The notes below the pieces were generated by a model that had not been told where the DNA came from, did no database searches, and saw only the letters and a program-made list of their open reading frames with translations. Made by a program: the position numbers and the translations under genes. A stretch of 64,000 nt of DNA, from positions 124,001 to 188,000 of the forward strand of contig NZ_PYAV01000004.1 in the NCBI RefSeq assembly GCF_003014715.1, in the 5' to 3' direction. Below, one piece after another: positions 1 to 8,537 of this stretch (its first letter is position 1; each line of letters opens with the position of its first letter). This DNA is from Salsuginibacillus halophilus (lineage in GTDB: Bacteria; Bacillota; Bacilli; Bacillales; Marinococcaceae).

Positions 1-25
1 GCTGTGGTGTCGTTTCCATATCCAA
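1..25 (-). CDS. possible start of a gene running off the left edge
   Basis: On the minus strand a GAGGAGG motif (about 31-37) is followed by TTG (25-23) and an in-frame ATG (19-17) that stays open to the window edge, reading roughly M-E-T-T-P-Q. It lies directly downstream of the RpiR regulator gene and in the same direction, so it may be the gene that regulator controls. Too little is visible to name a product. Confidence 0.35.
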
Positions 26-41
26 CGGATCCTCCTCGGAG

Positions 42-896
42 TTACTTGCGTCTTTCGTCTGCTTTTTCTTTCGCGTCGCCGAATGCATCAAGCAGATCAG
101 AACCGAAGGCTCTAAAAATAGATACGTAGAGTGCATCGATCAAATTGAGTTGAATGGTGCGCGAAGCGATACTGCCGATTCGGTTTTCAAATTCAACATC
201 CGGCATGGGAAGGACATAATCTGCCGCCCGGTAAAGTGGCGTTGTTTCTAAGCGTGTGATCGCAACAACGGTGATGCCGCGCTCTTTCGCGTACTCGGCA
301 ACTTTCACGACTTCATGTGTGCGGCCGGAGGTGCTTAAACAAAATACGACTGATGGGGTTTCCATTAAACGTAAAAGCGGCAGCATATAATGGTAATCGG
401 CGGAAGCGGTTGCGTGATAGCCGAGCCGCATAAACTTATACTCGCCGTCCACCGCTGGGGAGTAAGCACCGCCAACACCGAAAAAGGCGACGGAGCGGGT
501 GTTTTTAAGTGCCTCAACGACTTGTTCAAATTCAACATACCCCACAGTCTTAGGGGTCATATCGAGCCCCATCCGGTTAAGGGTGCTTACTTTTTGCAGC
601 AATGTGTAGGAGCTGTCATTTGATTCTAAGAGCGATGTGCTGTTGATGGCTGGTTCGCCGTGGGAGAACTCTTGGGCGAGGGCAACTTTCAGCATGCGGA
701 AGCTTTCCATCCCAATTCGTTTACAAAATCGGATGATACTGGATTCGCTAGCATTTGCTTCAGCGGCGAGCTGCTTTGTTGTCATGGTCGGTACAAATTC
801 CCCGTTGTTTAAAATGTAATCCGCAACTTTTCGTTCTGCTTGGGTAAATTCGTCCCATGAATTTCGGATTTTCGCGACGATGACAGTATCCACCAT
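42..896 (-). CDS. MurR/RpiR family transcriptional regulator
   Basis: 284-aa regulator. The N-terminal ~80 residues form the RpiR helix-turn-helix, visible as an alpha-helical stretch ending in SESSIIRFCKRIG. Residues ~120-260 form a SIS sugar-phosphate-binding domain (VAFFGVGGAYSPA and CLSTSGRTHEVV). Family members bind DNA under control of phosphosugars. The ATG at 896 is chosen because CCGGAGG lies six bases upstream; the open frame extends seven codons further without a ribosome site. It is transcribed toward the left edge, where a second gene may begin. It resembles the second RpiR protein at 48.9-49.7 kb, which is linked to gluconate genes, but its own ligand cannot be read from this window. 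Confidence 0.9.
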   Translation of the reverse strand: MVDTVIVAKIRNSWDEFTQAERKVADYILNNGEFVPTMTTKQLAAEANASESSIIRFCKRIGMESFRMLKVALAQEFSHGEPAINSTSLLESNDSSYTLLQKVSTLNRMGLDMTPKTVGYVEFEQVVEALKNTRSVAFFGVGGAYSPAVDGEYKFMRLGYHATASADYHYMLPLLRLMETPSVVFCLSTSGRTHEVVKVAEYAKERGITVVAITRLETTPLYRAADYVLPMPDVEFENRIGSIASRTIQLNLIDALYVSIFRAFGSDLLDAFGDAKEKADERRK

Positions 897-1062
897 AATA
901 AGCCTCCGGTTCTTCAAATAAATTCATTTACTTTATATTATCGAGCATCAGCCTGTTGCTTGGCAAGGCGGTATCATCGACAACCTAGTTTGCTTGTCTT
1001 ATCATGAAATTAGCATTAAATATATAAGGTATCAAATGGTTGTTTAAGAAGGGAAGGATTAG

Positions 1063-1866
1063 GTGGCTAAGCCGAGGATACTCGATTTTCGTGAAGATGT
1101 TACAAATGTTCTTGAAGGTGTATATTTAGCTGGTACCACAATGTTTATGGCAGAAGTGCCACTTGTGTCATGCAGGTGTCACCTGTTGGGAGCTTTCGAT
1201 CAAGCCAATCCGCTTGTAGAAACGGTACGGGGGATTGAAAATGCAACGTTTGATCGGGCAAGCGCTTCACCGCTTGGTCAGTTTTATGATATGTATCAAC
1301 CGGAAACACTTGCAGAGGCGCTCGGTTTAACTGAAGATGAAGCGACAGAAGAGCTGAAGCGTTCGCCGGTAGGGGCTTTAGCACCTGCACCATGGGATGC
1401 TGGCCCTGTCTTGAAGCGAAGTGGAAAAAAGCGCAGCTCCTCAAAACGACAAAGCAGCCGGCTGCGGTCTACAGACGGTTCGCTCTATTACGGCCCTGCA
1501 GGCGAGACGTTTATTCAAAAACAGATTGATAAGCTGACGGCGCTGCAAACGCATGCCGCGGTAAACGGGAGTGAACCGGGAGCGGACTTTGATTTTATTC
1601 ATGGCAGTTTACTGCTTACAGAACAATCACACAGTATTTGGATTTCTAAAGGGCACTTAGCGCTTGCTGTGTTAGCCGCCGCAGGCTATGAAACAGTGCC
1701 TGTCGTTTTTGGGGATAAACACCACCCGCATGTGATCCGTCGTGAAGATGCACCGTTTTGGGCGCTCGTTCAGCGTAAAATATTCACGCAGGTACAAGCA
1801 CGCCGGATTTTTGATCAAGTGCTTGGCGCACGTATGAGCGATCCTGGTGAAGCCTATATTCATTAA
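1063..1866 (+). CDS. hypothetical protein, unrecognised family
   Basis: 267 aa, GTG start with GGGAAGG six to twelve bases upstream. I do not recognise the family. It has no signal peptide or membrane span. A Lys/Ser/Arg-rich linker near residues 120-140 (KRSGKKRSSSKRQSSR) separates an N-terminal part of ~115 residues from a C-terminal part with a hydrophobic helix (HLALAVLAAAGYETVPVVFG) and several histidines. It is divergent from the RpiR gene (167 bp between starts) and convergent with the PilZ gene, with only four bases between stop codons and no clear terminator. Codon use and the ribosome site support a real gene; function unknown. Confidence 0.7.
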   Translation: MAKPRILDFREDVTNVLEGVYLAGTTMFMAEVPLVSCRCHLLGAFDQANPLVETVRGIENATFDRASASPLGQFYDMYQPETLAEALGLTEDEATEELKRSPVGALAPAPWDAGPVLKRSGKKRSSSKRQSSRLRSTDGSLYYGPAGETFIQKQIDKLTALQTHAAVNGSEPGADFDFIHGSLLLTEQSHSIWISKGHLALAVLAAAGYETVPVVFGDKHHPHVIRREDAPFWALVQRKIFTQVQARRIFDQVLGARMSDPGEAYIH

Positions 1867-1870
1867 AGGA

Positions 1871-2557
1871 TTACTGCCCCGCAGCGGAACGCCGGAAAGC
1901 CGCCTGTTGCTCAAACACATATTGAATGATTTGCTGACGGTCAGCATCACGGATGGTGCTGAACTCTATTGTAAATATTTCGTTTTCAAAGGCACTTTTT
2001 TTCAGCTTTCGTACGATCGAAGCCCGGGTGCGGATCCACGGGAGAGCCCCGCTTTCCATTGGGAGCACGAACGAAACATCAATCTCCCCGTGTTCCGGGA
2101 TAACTGCCCCTTTAGGCAGTGAAAGAGCAGCCCCACCGCCGCTGATGTTCAAAGTGAAAGTGGTAAATGGCGTAAATGCGCCAGGCGAAAGTGGGTGGAC
2201 GGCAGCATTTACACCAGCATCCACACGAGCGTAATTGCGCCGTTGAATGCGGGTGTGTTTTTTTCGACCTGGATCATTCAGCAGTAGAACAGGCACGTTA
2301 CGATGCTCGCGGCCAATAATTTTTGTATGAAAGATATAAAGGGCTTGATCAATGCCGACAAATGAAGCTTGCAGCACCTTCCCTACAGGAAATGGTGTTG
2401 TTTTCCCTGTTTCTTCATTTATGGGTAAATCAATAATAAATGTATCATCCTGCCGATCCACCAAGCGGCAGCGAAATGTTTCCTGCGCTTCATCACCTTT
2501 CACATTTTTCTCTAGTATTCCGGTCTCAAGCGTGATTGAATCCCCAATATGAAGCAT
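1871..2557 (-). CDS. PilZ-domain c-di-GMP receptor, YcgR/MotI-like
   Basis: 228 aa. The N-terminal ~100 residues match the YcgR/YpfA N-domain, and the C-terminal half is a PilZ domain. The PilZ c-di-GMP signature is visible as R-I-Q-R-R-N-Y-A-R (RxxxR type), followed by N-I-S-G-G-G (the D/NxSxxG element) about 40 residues later. In Bacillus the relative MotI (DgrA/YpfA) acts as a clutch on the flagellar stator when c-di-GMP is high; the same role here is inferred from the family. The ATG start has GAGGAGG eight bases upstream. It stands alone, with no flagellar genes nearby. Confidence 0.85.
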   Translation of the reverse strand: MLHIGDSITLETGILEKNVKGDEAQETFRCRLVDRQDDTFIIDLPINEETGKTTPFPVGKVLQASFVGIDQALYIFHTKIIGREHRNVPVLLLNDPGRKKHTRIQRRNYARVDAGVNAAVHPLSPGAFTPFTTFTLNISGGGAALSLPKGAVIPEHGEIDVSFVLPMESGALPWIRTRASIVRKLKKSAFENEIFTIEFSTIRDADRQQIIQYVFEQQAAFRRSAAGQ

Positions 2558-2785
2558 GAAACTTCCTCCTCACTCACCGTTTGATTTCTCGTACTTTTTT
2601 CCAGCCTCGCATTCGCATTATGCCATAAAAATGAAATTAGACTCAAACATTATTACAAAAAATTTCTAAACAAGTAGTTCATTATGAACAATTGAAATTT
2701 AAGTTATACATGATGATTGGTGTGGTATGGAAGAGATAATACGAACAACTTTTTAAGCGGGACTTCAGAAAGGACGTTAATACTT

Positions 2786-4165
2786 ATGATGATGCTGCGA
2801 AAATTTCTGCCACGGCCGCTGCGGAGGCTGGCTAATATGTCGCGCCGACAACTGTGGTATGAATTGCGTACTAATTTATGGTTCTCATCTGTAATCTATG
2901 CACTTTTTGCGCTTTTGATTGTATATTCAGCTTATTGGCTGGATTTCAATACAAATATTAGTGCAGTTATGCCGGAAACACTATTGATTAACTACGAATT
3001 TTTTTACACGGTGATCAGCACTTTGCTTGCTAGTGTCATTACGTTAAATGCGTTTACGTTTAACTCAACGCTTGTGATTTTAACGACATTTTCCGGCCAA
3101 TTTTCACCGCGCTTACTGTTAAATTTTATTAACGACCACCGAACACAACATGTGCTCGGCATTTTTAACGCGACGTTTGTTGTTATGATTACAGCATTTT
3201 TTATCGTAAATGAAGCCGTGCAGGAAACTTACGTCATGCTGCCGCTGTTAACGTTTTCGATGATGTTTCTTGCGATGGCCAACTTTGTATATTTTATTAA
3301 CCACGCCGTTAAATGGATGCAAGTGCCGACGCTTGCTTTTAATATGAAAATGGAATCGCGCGATAAAATTATGAAAATGCTCGGCGAAGATTTAGAGCCT
3401 TACCGGATTCGTGAGCCGGATAAAAATGTGGAGGAACTCTCAAGTAAAGATGCTAACACTATTTATGCTGATAAAACCGGTTTTTTACAAATTATTGATT
3501 TTAAAAAGTTAATTAAGCGTGCCAGTAAAGATGATGTCATTCTAAGGCTTGAGGTTCGTGTAGGCGATTTTGTCGTCAAAGGTACGCCGATCTTATTGTA
3601 TTGGATCAAAGAAGGCGAAAGAATCAATGAATCGAGTTATCGTAACTTTTTATATTTCGGTCATAAGAAAACCGAGATTCAAGACCTTGAATTCGGGTTA
3701 AACAAGCTAAAAGAAATTGCAATTAAGTCCATTGGCAACAACGATCCGGATACAGCTAAAAATGTCGTCTATCAGCTCACTGATTTACTGCTTGATATTG
3801 CAACAATTACGAAGTTTACGCCGTACTTAGCCAATGAAGATAACGAACTGCGCTTAATCATTCCAGATGAGTCGTTTGATTACTATTTAAATACGGCGTT
3901 TGCCCATATTGTGTATTATGCCAAAGACGATCCGATCATTATGAACGATATTGTTGAAGGCTTGGCGCTTTTGGCCAAATCTTTAGAGACAAGCGACATG
4001 AAGTGCTGCTGGAAGTTTACAGAGGCAATGATTCGTGCGCACACACCGAAGCATTCGTTTACGTACGAAAACAAGCGGCTGCACAGCAGGCTGCGTGAAA
4101 TTGCGGTGATGACCGATGAAGTTGAAGCCTACAATGAATTGATTGATGATATCAAAATCGGTTAA
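2786..4165 (+). CDS. DUF2254 family predicted membrane protein
   Basis: 459 aa. The frame is open from 2717, but AGAAAGGA at ~2767-2774 points to the ATG cluster at 2786. N-terminal basic region, then about four membrane segments (residues ~30-55, 75-100, 125-150, 155-180), followed by a soluble C-terminal region of ~270 residues containing EVRVGDFVVKGTPIL. This architecture is typical of DUF2254, a family without an established function. It is followed by repeat copy A and shows no operon partner. Confidence 0.85.
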   Translation: MMMLRKFLPRPLRRLANMSRRQLWYELRTNLWFSSVIYALFALLIVYSAYWLDFNTNISAVMPETLLINYEFFYTVISTLLASVITLNAFTFNSTLVILTTFSGQFSPRLLLNFINDHRTQHVLGIFNATFVVMITAFFIVNEAVQETYVMLPLLTFSMMFLAMANFVYFINHAVKWMQVPTLAFNMKMESRDKIMKMLGEDLEPYRIREPDKNVEELSSKDANTIYADKTGFLQIIDFKKLIKRASKDDVILRLEVRVGDFVVKGTPILLYWIKEGERINESSYRNFLYFGHKKTEIQDLEFGLNKLKEIAIKSIGNNDPDTAKNVVYQLTDLLLDIATITKFTPYLANEDNELRLIIPDESFDYYLNTAFAHIVYYAKDDPIIMNDIVEGLALLAKSLETSDMKCCWKFTEAMIRAHTPKHSFTYENKRLHSRLREIAVMTDEVEAYNELIDDIKIG

Positions 4166-4178
4166 TTTCGATTCAGAC

Positions 4179-4738
4179 TGTCGACAAAGTACAAAATCTA
4201 AAATTCACGCACAGCTTACTGCTCCAAGCTCCGCGGACTGCCCTAAAACCGAATCATGAACGCAACCTTCACTTCAGACGGACGCTTTCCCGAGGGCTTG
4301 GCTTCAGCTAACTTGTTCGATTTAATTGCCCATCGAACAAGTGGATCTTCAGCCTGCGCTTCATCCTCTGGGAGTCGTCGTCTTTCGTTTCGGTCACGTT
4401 GATATTTGTATATGGTTCGTTGAATCATTCATAAGGCATCGTTATGAAACGGATTCATGTAAATATGGCTCGATCAAAAGGATCTTTACAATTGATGACC
4501 TTCAAACGTGACAGGGCTGACGATCATCGGCGGCGACGCCTACGGGAAACAGTACGAGCCGAAAATCCCGCAGGCAGCGGTTTTCTGCCGAGGAAGTTGA
4601 GGAGGTACAAGAGGCTAAGAAGACACGGTGAGGTCAAGCGATAGCGTAGACCAAACCGATGTCGCAATTGTGCCTCCGGGTGCAAGCGTCCGCCGAAAAG
4701 CGACGTCAGCCTTTGTTTTTCTTAAAAGTTTGTCTACA
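4179..4738 (+). repeat. mosaic intergenic repeat, copy A (full length)
   Basis: About 560 bp filling the gap between the DUF2254 and FAD oxidoreductase genes. The left end (TGTCGACAAAGT) and right end (AGTTTGTCTACA) are near-inverted repeats. It contains hairpin module L (about 4276-4390; inner arms ACTTGTTCGATT at 4311 and ATCGAACAAGT at 4332) and hairpin module R (about 4518-4712) bounded by GGCTGAC and GTCAGCC. Short open frames inside it have no plausible start sites and are treated as spurious. Six other copies occur in this window, and copy B is its closest relative. Confidence 0.9.
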
Positions 4739-4857
4739 CGCACAATTGAATAATTACGGTTGTGATGCTGTAATCATTGGATTGTGAATTCCCGTCTAAT
4801 ATGTTTCGTGTTAAAATCAATGCGTGTAAACTTCGTACAAAATCGGGAGGACAATTC

Positions 4858-6627
4858 ATGAATCGACGGGTGTTTATGTATACAATCGGTGGCATTGCTT
4901 TAATTGCAGCTTTATTAATTTTTATGCAGCTGCAGCCGCCGGCAGGCGAAGAATCACCAGAAAGCGCTGAGGCAGAAGCGCATTACGATATCATCGTAGC
5001 AAGCGGTGAGCCAGAAGGTGTTGCAGCTGCTGTAAGCGCTGCGAGGAACGGAGCAGAAGTGCTCCTGTTAGAGCATCGCTACCTCTTAGGCGGTTTAATG
5101 ACACATGGGATGTTGAATTACTTAGATCTACCGCAAAACGACGATGGCGAGATTGTTTCACAAGGAATCTTTGACGAGTGGCATGAAAGTTTAAATTATG
5201 TTCATACAGTTGATTTAGAAGAAGCTGAAGCTGCTTTTAGCACGCTTGTTGATAATGAAGATAACATAACGCTGCAGTTAAATCATGAACTCGAAGACGT
5301 TGTGATGGAAGATAATCGGATTACCGGGGTCGAGGTTTCAGATGATGAAGAAACGAAAACTTATACAGCAGACCGGGTGATTGATGCGACACCGGACGGG
5401 GATGTTGCAGTTAAAGCCGGTGCGCCTTATTTTATCGGTCAGCAGGATATTAATAATGATGAATTCATGTCTGTCATCTTAATGATTTATCTAGATGATG
5501 TAGATTGGGATCTTGTGAGTGAAGCCGCCGAGGAAGGTGTGCTCGGTGGTGCAGGCATTCATGATTATGCTGCTTGGGGTTTCCCGGATGTGTTGTGGGA
5601 CTACGAGGAAGAGACGAATCCAGAAAAAGTAAATATGCGTGGCTTAAATATCGGCCGTACACCGAACGAAGAAGTGTTTATTAATGCGATGCAGCTGTTC
5701 GGGGTAGATGGGCTCGATGAGGAAGAAAGAAATGAAGCGATTGAACTTGGCAAAGAAGAAACCGATTACTTTGTAGAATGGCTCCGCGAAGAGCTGCCAG
5801 GCTTTGAAGATGCTGAAATTGTAACTTATCCTGAAGAATTATATGTACGTGAAACCCGTCACATTGAAAGTGAGTATATGCTGCCGGTTAGTGCGCTTTG
5901 GGAGAGTGAACATCATTGGGATGATATTGCAATTGGTGGTTATGAAGCAGATATTCAAGCGACTGATCCATCAAACTACGGTGTCATTACGGTGAATCCG
6001 GACCAATACGGCATTCCGTTTCGCTCTTTAATTCCACAAGAGGTGGACAATTTACTCGTTGCGAGTAAAGCAAGCGGCTATTCATCGCTTGCGGCCGGTA
6101 GTGCCCGGGTCATCCCAACTGGGATGGCGACGGCAGAAGCTGCCGGAGCAGCAGGTGCATTAAGTATAGAAGCAGGCGAAACTTTCCGGGAACTGCAGGA
6201 AAATGAAGATTGGATCCAGGAGCTTCAAGAAAACCTTGAAGCACAAGGGGCTTATTTAGAGCAGCGGGAAGATCCGGATTATCCGTATCAAGGAGAAGAC
6301 TTTTATCCGGCATTAAAAACGTTGTATTCGCACGATATCATTTTTGGCGGCTATAACAACGACTTCCGGCTTGATGAAGAAATGGAAGCGGCGTTGTTTG
6401 CTGATAAAGTGAAACGTGGTGTAGAGCGTTTGCAGCCGGAAGAAGCGGAAGGAATGACTGAAGAACTCGAAGCACTTGTAGACGGTATGCCTGAAGATGA
6501 ACTTTTAATGGATGACCATATGGAAGAAGTGTACGAGACGTTAGGCTGGGGCGAACCACCGGAACAAGACGGTGTCTGGCAGCGCAAAGACGCACTGCTC
6601 GAACTTGAATCGCAGCTGACATCTTAA
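4858..6627 (+). CDS. membrane-anchored FAD-dependent oxidoreductase
   Basis: 589 aa. Start at 4858 is set by GGGAGG at 4845-4850; the longer frame begins inside a probable promoter region. One N-terminal membrane segment (residues ~7-25), then a pfam12831-type FAD oxidoreductase. The dinucleotide-binding loop reads ASGEPEGVAAA, followed by NGAEVLLLEHRYLLGGLMT. Its first glycine is replaced compared with the usual YGGTPAG form of this family. A second FAD-contact region lies near GYSSLAAGSARVIPTGMATAEAAG. The C-terminal ~110 residues are acidic. Substrate unknown; relatives are often linked to polysaccharide or organic-acid oxidation. The gene sits between repeat copies A and B, in the same orientation. 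Confidence 0.8.
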   Translation: MNRRVFMYTIGGIALIAALLIFMQLQPPAGEESPESAEAEAHYDIIVASGEPEGVAAAVSAARNGAEVLLLEHRYLLGGLMTHGMLNYLDLPQNDDGEIVSQGIFDEWHESLNYVHTVDLEEAEAAFSTLVDNEDNITLQLNHELEDVVMEDNRITGVEVSDDEETKTYTADRVIDATPDGDVAVKAGAPYFIGQQDINNDEFMSVILMIYLDDVDWDLVSEAAEEGVLGGAGIHDYAAWGFPDVLWDYEEETNPEKVNMRGLNIGRTPNEEVFINAMQLFGVDGLDEEERNEAIELGKEETDYFVEWLREELPGFEDAEIVTYPEELYVRETRHIESEYMLPVSALWESEHHWDDIAIGGYEADIQATDPSNYGVITVNPDQYGIPFRSLIPQEVDNLLVASKASGYSSLAAGSARVIPTGMATAEAAGAAGALSIEAGETFRELQENEDWIQELQENLEAQGAYLEQREDPDYPYQGEDFYPALKTLYSHDIIFGGYNNDFRLDEEMEAALFADKVKRGVERLQPEEAEGMTEELEALVDGMPEDELLMDDHMEEVYETLGWGEPPEQDGVWQRKDALLELESQLTS

Positions 6628-6629
6628 AA

Positions 6630-7166
6630 AAACCTAAAATTTAGGCACAGCTTATTGCTTCAAGCTCGCGAGCTGTCCTAAAAAACGCAACCTTCACTTC
6701 AGACGGACGCTTTCCCGAGGGCTTGGCTTCAGCTAACTTGTTCGATTTAATTGCCAATCGAACAAGTGGATCTTCAGCCTGCGCTTCATCCTCTGGGAGT
6801 CGCCGTCTTACGTTTCGGCCACGTTGATATTTGTATATGGTTCGTTGAATCATTCATAAAGCATCGTTATGAAACGGATTCATGTAAATATGGCTCGATC
6901 AAAAGGATCTTTACAATTGATGACCTTCAAACGTGGCAGGGCTGACGAGCACCGGCGGCGACGCCTACGGGAAACAGTACGAGCTGAAAACCCCGCAGGC
7001 AGCGGTTTTCTGCCAAGGAAGTTGAGGAGGTACAAGAGGCTAAGAAGACACGGTGAGGTCAAGCGATAGCGTAGACCAAACCGATGTCGCACTTGTGCCC
7101 TCCGGGTGCAAGCGTCCGCCGAAAAGCGGCGTCAGCCTGCACTCTTCTTAAAAGTTAGTCTACACG
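6630..7166 (+). repeat. mosaic intergenic repeat, copy B (left end lost)
   Basis: Very close to copy A. It starts immediately after the stop codon of the FAD oxidoreductase and lacks the left terminal repeat, joining at AAAACCTAAAATT. The L hairpin inner arms are perfect, ACTTGTTCGATT (6736-6747) and AATCGAACAAGT (6756-6767). The R module is bounded by GGCTGACG (about 6940) and CGTCAGCC (about 7137). The right end is AGTTAGTCTACACG. Confidence 0.9.
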
Positions 7167-7168
7167 TT

Positions 7169-7199
7169 AAAACCGCCGGGCGGCTGCCCGGCGGTTTTT
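7169..7199 (-). terminator. bidirectional rho-independent terminator
   Basis: Stem CCGCCGGGC (7173-7181) and GCCCGGCGG (7186-7194) with loop GGCT, flanked by AAAA and TTTTT. It sits four bases after the stop of the deacetylase gene on the minus strand and can also stop rightward transcripts coming from repeat B. Confidence 0.9.
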
Positions 7200-7202
7200 G
7201 GT

Positions 7203-8456
7203 TTATGCTGATTCGTCTTCCCAAGGTTCGAGCTCATTTAGTCGTTCGAGCAGTTTCTCACCATCATACCCATTAGGCACATTCATCCGGTGAAACAACT
7301 TGTCGTCCAAGTCGTCTGGCGTATTTTTGTTTGGATAAATTGTAATCATTAAGTCATAGCCTAAGTCTTCGGCGACATCCATCAACACGTCGTTGAACTG
7401 TCCAAATGGGAACGTAAAGGAATGCACATCATGACCAAGTTCATCTTCAAGCCGTTCTTTTGCAAGCCCTAAATCTTCGCGAATCCGTGCTTCGTAAGCC
7501 GCTTCGGATTCGTCCTCTTCAAGCATAACAAACAAAGAACGGTTTGAGCGCTTTTCACCGTCGATATTATAACCGTCAACTGTATCATGGTGGTCATAAG
7601 AGTGTGCTTGAATATTCATGACACCAGATTCCTGCATTTCTTTCATCTCGTCCCAGGATAAAAACCGTTCCTGCGCTGTGTCATTCCGTTCAACATTTGG
7701 GTAAACCGAAGCGCGGAGACCAAGCTCTTCTAAAATAGGAAAAGCGTATTCGTAATTACTTTGATAACCGTCATCCATTGCAATCAACACCGGTTTTTCC
7801 GGCAGTAAAAAGTCATCCTCTTCCCGAAAACGGACGATATCTTCATCAGTTACCGTTTCATAACCCCCTTCAATAAGCGCTTCCATTTGTTTTTGGAAAT
7901 TTCCCGGGCTTACTTGGGCATTTTCGCGTTGAATGTCTTCTTCAGGCGAGAAGTCATGATACATTAAGCCATACAAAGCTTCAGGCTCGTATTTATAAGC
8001 GCTTGTTATCGGCTTCCGATGGATGTTGAACATTTCTTCGGAAGTTTTTGACGGAAATTGAAGCATCTGTCCATCTGTTTCATAGTCCACATTGAAGTTT
8101 TCAAGCACAGGTTCAATCGGTATGTATGCTTCGGATTGGATGGGGCGGGCTGGAGCATTAATGGTTGTCGTCTCCCCATTAATTTGAGCATCTGTTTCAC
8201 CGGTCTCAAAAGTGAACGAAAATTCTTCCCAAGTAAAAGTGATGATCTCATCTTCGACTGTCAGTTCACTTGATTGAAACATTTCTTCAATATCAGTGAC
8301 GGCCACTAAAGTTTCTTCTTCTTCAGTATAGCCATAAACAGGTGTTTCTAGTGGCTGAAAACTTTCGAGACTATTTGCAGCCGGTGCATCATTCATACAG
8401 CCAGTTAGTAAGATTGAACAAAGGCTAAAACCTAAAAGTGTTTGATATCCGCGCAT
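7203..8456 (-). CDS. polysaccharide deacetylase lipoprotein with wall-binding-like domain
   Basis: 417 aa. The start is ATG 8456 because GGAGG sits 11 bases upstream; the upstream in-frame ATG overlaps that ribosome site. Lipobox LLTGC near residue 20 indicates a lipoprotein. Residues ~60-140 resemble the copper-amine-oxidase N1-like domain (AQINGETTTINAPARP, then YIPIEPVLENF). A NodB-type deacetylase domain follows, with the metal/catalytic pair MDDGY and the HSYDHH motif, then FPFGQFND. Enzymes of this type remove N-acetyl groups from peptidoglycan or other wall glycans outside the membrane. A strong terminator follows. The exact substrate is not readable. Confidence 0.88.
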   Translation of the reverse strand: MRGYQTLLGFSLCSILLTGCMNDAPAANSLESFQPLETPVYGYTEEEETLVAVTDIEEMFQSSELTVEDEIITFTWEEFSFTFETGETDAQINGETTTINAPARPIQSEAYIPIEPVLENFNVDYETDGQMLQFPSKTSEEMFNIHRKPITSAYKYEPEALYGLMYHDFSPEEDIQRENAQVSPGNFQKQMEALIEGGYETVTDEDIVRFREEDDFLLPEKPVLIAMDDGYQSNYEYAFPILEELGLRASVYPNVERNDTAQERFLSWDEMKEMQESGVMNIQAHSYDHHDTVDGYNIDGEKRSNRSLFVMLEEDESEAAYEARIREDLGLAKERLEDELGHDVHSFTFPFGQFNDVLMDVAEDLGYDLMITIYPNKNTPDDLDDKLFHRMNVPNGYDGEKLLERLNELEPWEDESA

Positions 8457-8537
8457 CTTGTCAAAAACCTCCATTGAATGTTAGTTAAACTTTAGCACGG
8501 ATATCACATTTTGAACAGATGGAAGATTAAAGCAGAA

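Noticed and set aside
4243-7092. Small proteins of 60-70 residues inside repeat copies A and B
   Set aside because: Their frames exist only because the repeats are GC-rich and conserved as DNA. Frames differ between copies and no ribosome sites precede them.
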